This document shows, piece by piece, positions 15,294-18,847 of a DNA stretch of 18,847 nt. The DNA is from Caldimicrobium sp964493015 (GTDB taxonomy: Bacteria > Desulfobacterota > Thermodesulfobacteria > Thermodesulfobacteriales > Thermodesulfobacteriaceae). Within the stretch, counting starts at the first letter, position 1; each line of letters starts with the position of its first letter. Below the pieces are notes generated by a model. That model did no database searches. It was not told where the DNA came from and worked only from the letters and a program-made list of their open reading frames with translations. Location: the NCBI GenBank assembly GCA_964493015.1, contig CAZBLU010000031.1:1-18847 (forward strand). The letters run 5' to 3'. The translations under genes and the position numbers were made by a program.

Positions 15294-16015
15294 AAATGCG
15301 CCTTGATAGATTTGTGGCCAGGGCCTCCCTTGGTTCAAGAAAAGAGGCCTCAAAATTAATCAAAGAGGGCAAAATAAAGGTCAATGAAAAGATTATCAAA
15401 GACCCCTCTTTTAAGATTGACCTTAGATCAGATAAGATTTTCCTTGAGGATAAGCCCCTAATTCTGCAGGAAAATTTTTATTACAAATACTATAAACCTA
15501 CAGGAGTAATTACCTCAAAAAGGGATAAAGAGAAAACTATTTTTGATCTGCTACCAGAGACTTTACCTGGTTTTCATGAACTCTCTCCTGCAGGAAGGCT
15601 TGACAAGGATGCAGAGGGACTCATTCTGTTAACCAATGATGGAGAGCTTATCCACAGGATAACCCATCCTAAATGGAAACTCCCCAAGACCTATGAGGTT
15701 GAAATTGATAGGCCTCTCACTGAAGAGGATAAAAAGCTTATTGAAGGGGGAATTGAATTAAAGGAGGGAAAAACAAGGCAAGCCCAGATAAAGATCCTTA
15801 ACCCCGAGAAAACCTATCTGGAAATCACGGTTACTGAAGGAAGATATCATCTCTTAAAGAGGCTCTTTGGAAAACTCCACTACAAGGTCCTCAAAATTAA
15901 GAGAGTATCCATAGGGCCTCTGAGACTTGAACCTTTAAGGGTGGGGGAGGTGCTACCTCTCACTAAAGAAGAGATTGAGAGCTTAAAATCAAGCCTGGGG
16001 CTTGGGAAAGGTTAA
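15290..16015 (+). CDS. rsuA: RsuA-family 16S/23S rRNA pseudouridine synthase
   Basis: Converts a specific rRNA uridine to pseudouridine. 241 aa. An S4 RNA-binding domain (about residues 3-50: RLDRFVARASLGSRKEASKL) precedes the synthase domain, with the catalytic Asp D105 in AGRLDKDAEG, followed by LILLTNDGEL. YYKPTGVITSKRD and the C-terminal EGRYHLLKRLFGKL resemble RsuA (16S Psi516), where EGxxHQVKRMF is usual, more than RluB. The Gln normally in that block is Leu here. The specific target is therefore a moderate inference, while the family is certain. The ATG overlaps the polA stop by 4 nt, so translation is coupled. Its 3' end overlaps the opposite-strand kinase gene by 27 nt. Confidence 0.88.
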   Translation: MKMRLDRFVARASLGSRKEASKLIKEGKIKVNEKIIKDPSFKIDLRSDKIFLEDKPLILQENFYYKYYKPTGVITSKRDKEKTIFDLLPETLPGFHELSPAGRLDKDAEGLILLTNDGELIHRITHPKWKLPKTYEVEIDRPLTEEDKKLIEGGIELKEGKTRQAQIKILNPEKTYLEITVTEGRYHLLKRLFGKLHYKVLKIKRVSIGPLRLEPLRVGEVLPLTKEEIESLKSSLGLGKG

Positions 16016-18067
16016 GTAGAACCTTGCTCCTTCTTTGAAATTTTTCTCTATCTCGATTTTTCCCCCGTTTAACTCTACCATACCCTTAATTATAAGCAGA
16101 CCTGTCCCCAACTTTTGTAATTCCTCCAAATTACCTTTATTAAAGGCCTCACTTACCTCTTCATCAAGTCCAGGACCGTGATCCTGATAGATAACCCTTA
16201 CCTCCTTTGGGGTGCTGCTAAACCATATCTCAATTTTTCCCTTATAATCCATAGCCTTAAGAGAGTTATCTAACAAATTGATCCATACCCGTTTCATTTG
16301 AAAGAAGTCTCCTTTAATCATGAAAGATTCCCCCTCTTTAGCCTCTGTGTAGACTTCTATAGCTACCTCAGGATAGGCAAGTTTGTATAACTCCAAGACT
16401 TCTTCTAAGTTTTTCAGGAGGTCGAACTCTCGCCTTTCAAAGAGGGGTCTTTGCGAAAGGTAATAGAAATCTTGGGCAAGCTTTCTCAGTTCTTCAATGT
16501 AAGTATTTACTACTGTAACCGTTTTTTCCAGAAGATCTTTTTTGTCAGGGGGAAGCTCCTCATAAAGGCGCCTCTTTAGTCTCTCTATGGAGAGCTTAAT
16601 AGGGGTTAGAGGATTTTTTATCTCGTGAGCAATCTTTACAGCCACTTCCCTCCAAAGAGAAAGCCTCTCTAAGGTTTTCTTTTCTTCGAGATTTTCAAGG
16701 ATCATAAGAAAAAGGCGTTCCTCAGGAAGCTCTAAGTTCATGAAGGTGATTCCAAAGGAGAGGTCCCTATCTTTTTCCTTAAGAGTAAAAACTTTATAAA
16801 AGCCCTGAGAGAGATCCAGGCTTTGGAGATAATCCTTGAGGGCTAACCTTTCTACAAAGAGAGCTGGGTTTTCATATCCCATAGAACTAAGCCAGTTTTT
16901 CAAAGTTTGATTGAGAAAAAAGGGCTCTGTATTTTCCTTCAGTATAAGAATTCCCACAGGAAGGGCATTAAGGACACCCCCTAAGTATTCATTGTATTTG
17001 CGCAGAGTTTCTTCATAGCGTTTTATCTCCTGGGCCATTTGTTTAAAGGATTTAATAAGGGTAGCTAATTCGTCTTCCTGAGAGCCTTGCCAGGTTATGT
17101 CCTCAAGGGAGTAATCTCTTTGGGAGATCTTTTGGGTAGCTAAGATAAGACCTTGTATAGGCTCCGTAAGTCTTTTGCCTAACTTATTTCCCACCCAAAC
17201 CCCCAAAAAGAGCACTAAAAACAAGACAATAAGAAAGGAGAGAATAACAAAGTAGGTTATTTGTTTATGCAAGGACTCTCTCTCTTCATGGGGTGCCCTA
17301 AGAAACTGAGGGTCTACTACTTTACCTACTGAAAGGATGTAAAAATTTCCCCTCAAATCATTAACCAGAATAAAAACTCTCAAGAGGAGGGAAGAATTCA
17401 CTTGATGAAGCTGAACTTGTGGCTTCTTAGTCTTTAAGAGATCTTCAATAAGACTGGGAGGGATACCTGGTTTAGAAGTGATTTCTGAGGAATAGGTCTT
17501 TTTAAAGAGCTCTCCTTGAAGGGTATAAATCTCTATGCTATCAAGATTTAGGAAATAGCGATACCTTTCACGGAGATCCTTACTTCTTATGGTTTCTACC
17601 TGGGAGATATATTCGTCCCTAATCTTATAGGCCTTCATCAAGAGATCTGCCTCTTCCTTTTTGAAATGGTCTTCCTCCCGAAGAAGATGAGTAGCCAGTT
17701 GTATGGAAGAGTATTCCTCAAACCAGTAATCAAGCCCCTTTTTTAGGAAAAAAAAACTCCCCAAGATTAAAATTAGGGCAGGAAAGGTTATAGAAAGAAA
17801 ATAGACAGCCATAAGCTTATACTTAAGGCTTTTGGAAACCCTTTTTGCCCTTATTTCCCAAAAAATGCTAAAGAGATACCGAAAAAGCAGATAGAGAAGG
17901 AAAAGCAGGATTAAAAGGTCTATTTGTAGAAGGAGAAAAAGAAGGGTGTTTTTCTGGACCCCTCCCCAAAAATTACTCTCATAAAGGAGATACTGTATTA
18001 GAATAAAGAAAAAAAAGAGAATAAAAGGAAAGGCCCTTTTAAGCAAAAAGCCTTTACGGAAAAACAT
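15989..18067 (-). CDS. NtrY-like membrane sensor histidine kinase
   Basis: 692-aa inner-membrane kinase of a two-component system. Hydrophobic helices lie at about 13-29, 41-66 and 83-108. An extracytoplasmic sensor region (about 110-265) follows, then a fourth helix at about 269-291, a HAMP linker (291-345) and a PAS-like domain (about 355-450). The dimerisation domain has the phospho-acceptor H481 in KIAHEIKNPLTPI. The ATP-binding domain has the N box NLLDNSLKA (597-605), DHGPGL (629-634) and LGTGLLII. This order matches NtrY, which senses nitrogen or redox state in other bacteria; the signal here is unknown. ATG at 18067 lies within the 3' end of the DUF4390 gene (14-nt overlap). No response regulator follows, since the gene ends into rsuA on the other strand. 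Confidence 0.9.
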   Translation of the reverse strand: MFFRKGFLLKRAFPFILFFFFILIQYLLYESNFWGGVQKNTLLFLLLQIDLLILLFLLYLLFRYLFSIFWEIRAKRVSKSLKYKLMAVYFLSITFPALILILGSFFFLKKGLDYWFEEYSSIQLATHLLREEDHFKKEEADLLMKAYKIRDEYISQVETIRSKDLRERYRYFLNLDSIEIYTLQGELFKKTYSSEITSKPGIPPSLIEDLLKTKKPQVQLHQVNSSLLLRVFILVNDLRGNFYILSVGKVVDPQFLRAPHEERESLHKQITYFVILSFLIVLFLVLFLGVWVGNKLGKRLTEPIQGLILATQKISQRDYSLEDITWQGSQEDELATLIKSFKQMAQEIKRYEETLRKYNEYLGGVLNALPVGILILKENTEPFFLNQTLKNWLSSMGYENPALFVERLALKDYLQSLDLSQGFYKVFTLKEKDRDLSFGITFMNLELPEERLFLMILENLEEKKTLERLSLWREVAVKIAHEIKNPLTPIKLSIERLKRRLYEELPPDKKDLLEKTVTVVNTYIEELRKLAQDFYYLSQRPLFERREFDLLKNLEEVLELYKLAYPEVAIEVYTEAKEGESFMIKGDFFQMKRVWINLLDNSLKAMDYKGKIEIWFSSTPKEVRVIYQDHGPGLDEEVSEAFNKGNLEELQKLGTGLLIIKGMVELNGGKIEIEKNFKEGARFYLTFPKPQA

Positions 18068-18596
18068 ATTTTTTAGAGGCCTTATAGATAACCTTTCTTG
18101 CCTCAGGTGTATAACGAAGCTCCTTGTTTAAATGGGTAGAAAATTTTATGTTCACCGTAACTAAGAGGATAGTTCCTCTTTTGGCCCTGATTAAGGAGAA
18201 ATTCTGTAAAGGATAAGAGGCAAGAAAAGAAATCTTAGGGAGAAGGTCTTCAGGCTTGGTAAAAAAACTCCTTTCAAAGTTGTCTTCAAAATAATAGAGA
18301 TTCTCCTCGGGCAAATAACCTACCCTTTGATAATAGGCCTCTTTATGGAGAAGCTCTGAACCAAGGAATCCCTCTCTAAGGATATCAAATTCATAGAGAA
18401 TAAGAACTTCCTCTTTTTGCCTCTTGAGAGAGAGTAATATCTCTTGAGATGGGAAGTTGTTAAAGACCACATTAACTACAGGAGAACCCTCTGGGCTTTG
18501 ATAAACCTCAATGTTTTTAATGTTAAAGGCATAAAGAAAGTTTCCCCAGAAAAGCTTTATAAGGAATAGGCTAAAGAAAAGAAGAAAATATCTCAT
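18054..18596 (-). CDS. DUF4390-like secreted protein
   Basis: 180 aa. A hydrophobic N-terminus (about residues 3-23, FLLFFSLFLIKLFWGNFLYA) looks like a signal peptide or a membrane anchor, and the rest is soluble and beta-rich, so the protein is probably periplasmic. FNIKNIEVYQSPEGSPVVNV and the later YYQRVGYLPEENLYYF fit DUF4390, a family found next to NtrY-type kinases in Proteobacteria. It overlaps the kinase by 14 nt, so it may be an accessory to the sensor domain (inference). ATG at 18596 has no clear ribosome site. It follows by 1 nt the TAA of a short open frame (see the 18597-18731 spacer), so it could be translated by coupling. Function unknown. Confidence 0.72.
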   Translation of the reverse strand: MRYFLLFFSLFLIKLFWGNFLYAFNIKNIEVYQSPEGSPVVNVVFNNFPSQEILLSLKRQKEEVLILYEFDILREGFLGSELLHKEAYYQRVGYLPEENLYYFEDNFERSFFTKPEDLLPKISFLASYPLQNFSLIRAKRGTILLVTVNIKFSTHLNKELRYTPEARKVIYKASKKYVFP

Positions 18597-18610
18597 TTTA
18601 TTTAAATCTT

Positions 18611-18672
18611 ACCAGAGGAGGAAAAAAGCTCAAGGTGATAAAATCACCCTCCATAAGTTCTGGTGCTTTTTT
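18611..18672 (+). other. Nested inverted repeats ending in a T-tract
   Basis: Three helices can form together: ACCAGA 18611-18616 with TCTGGT 18659-18664, GGAG 18617-18620 with CTCC 18649-18652, and GGTGAT 18634-18639 with ATCACC 18643-18648 around an AAA loop. Alternatively AAAAAAGC 18622-18629 pairs with GCTTTTTT 18665-18672, giving a terminator-like hairpin with a T6 end. The last helix cannot coexist with the first two except as a pseudoknot. It lies in a spacer between divergent genes and includes AGAGGAGG. It could be a leader attenuator or a terminator. Confidence 0.4.
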
Positions 18673-18731
18673 AGAAAATAAAAATATGGTAAAAAAGTGA
18701 AAATTAAAAACAATAAAAAAGGGGGATAATT

Positions 18732-18847
18732 ATGAAACTTAAACTTACTGCAAAAACTTGAAACCCTCAAAGTTGTCTCAAAAAGAGAGGAAGTTGCCTA
18801 TAGACTTAAAGCATGTAAGTGTATGGGAGTTAAAAAAATTTTGTGTA
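18732..18847 (+). CDS. 5' part of an unrecognised gene, probably frameshifted, cut by window end
   Basis: ATG at 18732 follows a GGGGG ribosome-like site by 6 nt but stops after nine codons (MKLKLTAKT). Removing one A from the AAAAA run at 18752-18756 would give MKLKLTAKLETLKVVSKREE and continue in an open frame to the end of the window (about 38 residues, including the dipeptide-spaced Cys pair ACKC). The open frame from 18736 to 18847 has coding-like codon use. Product not recognised. As with uspA, this could be a homopolymer error near a contig end. Confidence 0.3.

Overview
The window (18,847 bp, AT-rich, with one 10-N scaffold gap) looks like draft-assembly chromosome from a thermophilic, low-GC bacterium. 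The proteins are rich in Lys, Glu and Leu, genes are packed with short gaps or overlaps, and a DUF4390-like gene sits next to an NtrY-like kinase, as in sulfate- and metal-reducing lineages. Thermodesulfobacteria (Caldimicrobium or Thermodesulfobacterium type) is my best guess, from gene content and overall feel only. There is no phage, CRISPR array or complete mobile element.

Layout. (1) 64-2688, plus strand: tRNA-Val(GAC), thrS and infC, a translation cluster. The usual infC partners rpmI and rplT are absent. (2) 2692-4797, minus strand: a COG0731-type radical SAM gene, scpB and hisH, converging on infC. (3) 4861-8169, minus strand: a tandem-domain UspA gene broken by an apparent one-base frameshift, about 470 bp of possibly decayed coding sequence, then a CBS-pair gene tightly coupled to an ArsB/NhaD-type ion transporter. 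(4) 8170-8586: very AT-rich intergenic DNA holding the N gap and a near-consensus sigma70 promoter facing rsmA. (5) 8587-9345: rsmA on plus, its 3' end overlapping mltG on minus. (6) 10429-16015, plus strand: a five-gene run (TPR protein, zinc-ribbon/HEAT protein, second TPR protein, polA, RsuA-family pseudouridine synthase). (7) 15989-18596, minus strand: DUF4390-like secreted protein and NtrY-like histidine kinase. (8) 18597-18847: an AT-rich divergent spacer with nested inverted repeats and the start of a possibly frameshifted gene leaving the window.

Most genes are housekeeping: tRNA charging, initiation, rRNA modification (rsmA, RsuA-type), chromosome condensation (scpB), histidine synthesis (hisH), peptidoglycan cleavage (mltG) and DNA repair/replication (polA). 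The accessory content is the UspA, CBS and transporter group, probably a stress- or nucleotide-sensing ion-homeostasis set, and the membrane kinase.

I found no clearly new defence or mobile system. The best leads are a perfect 10-nt Shine-Dalgarno sequence that does not serve the infC start, the conserved-looking TPR / zinc-ribbon-HEAT / TPR trio ahead of polA, the possible decayed gene downstream of uspA, a nuclease-like fragment at 4864-4977, and mutually exclusive RNA helices at 18611-18672.
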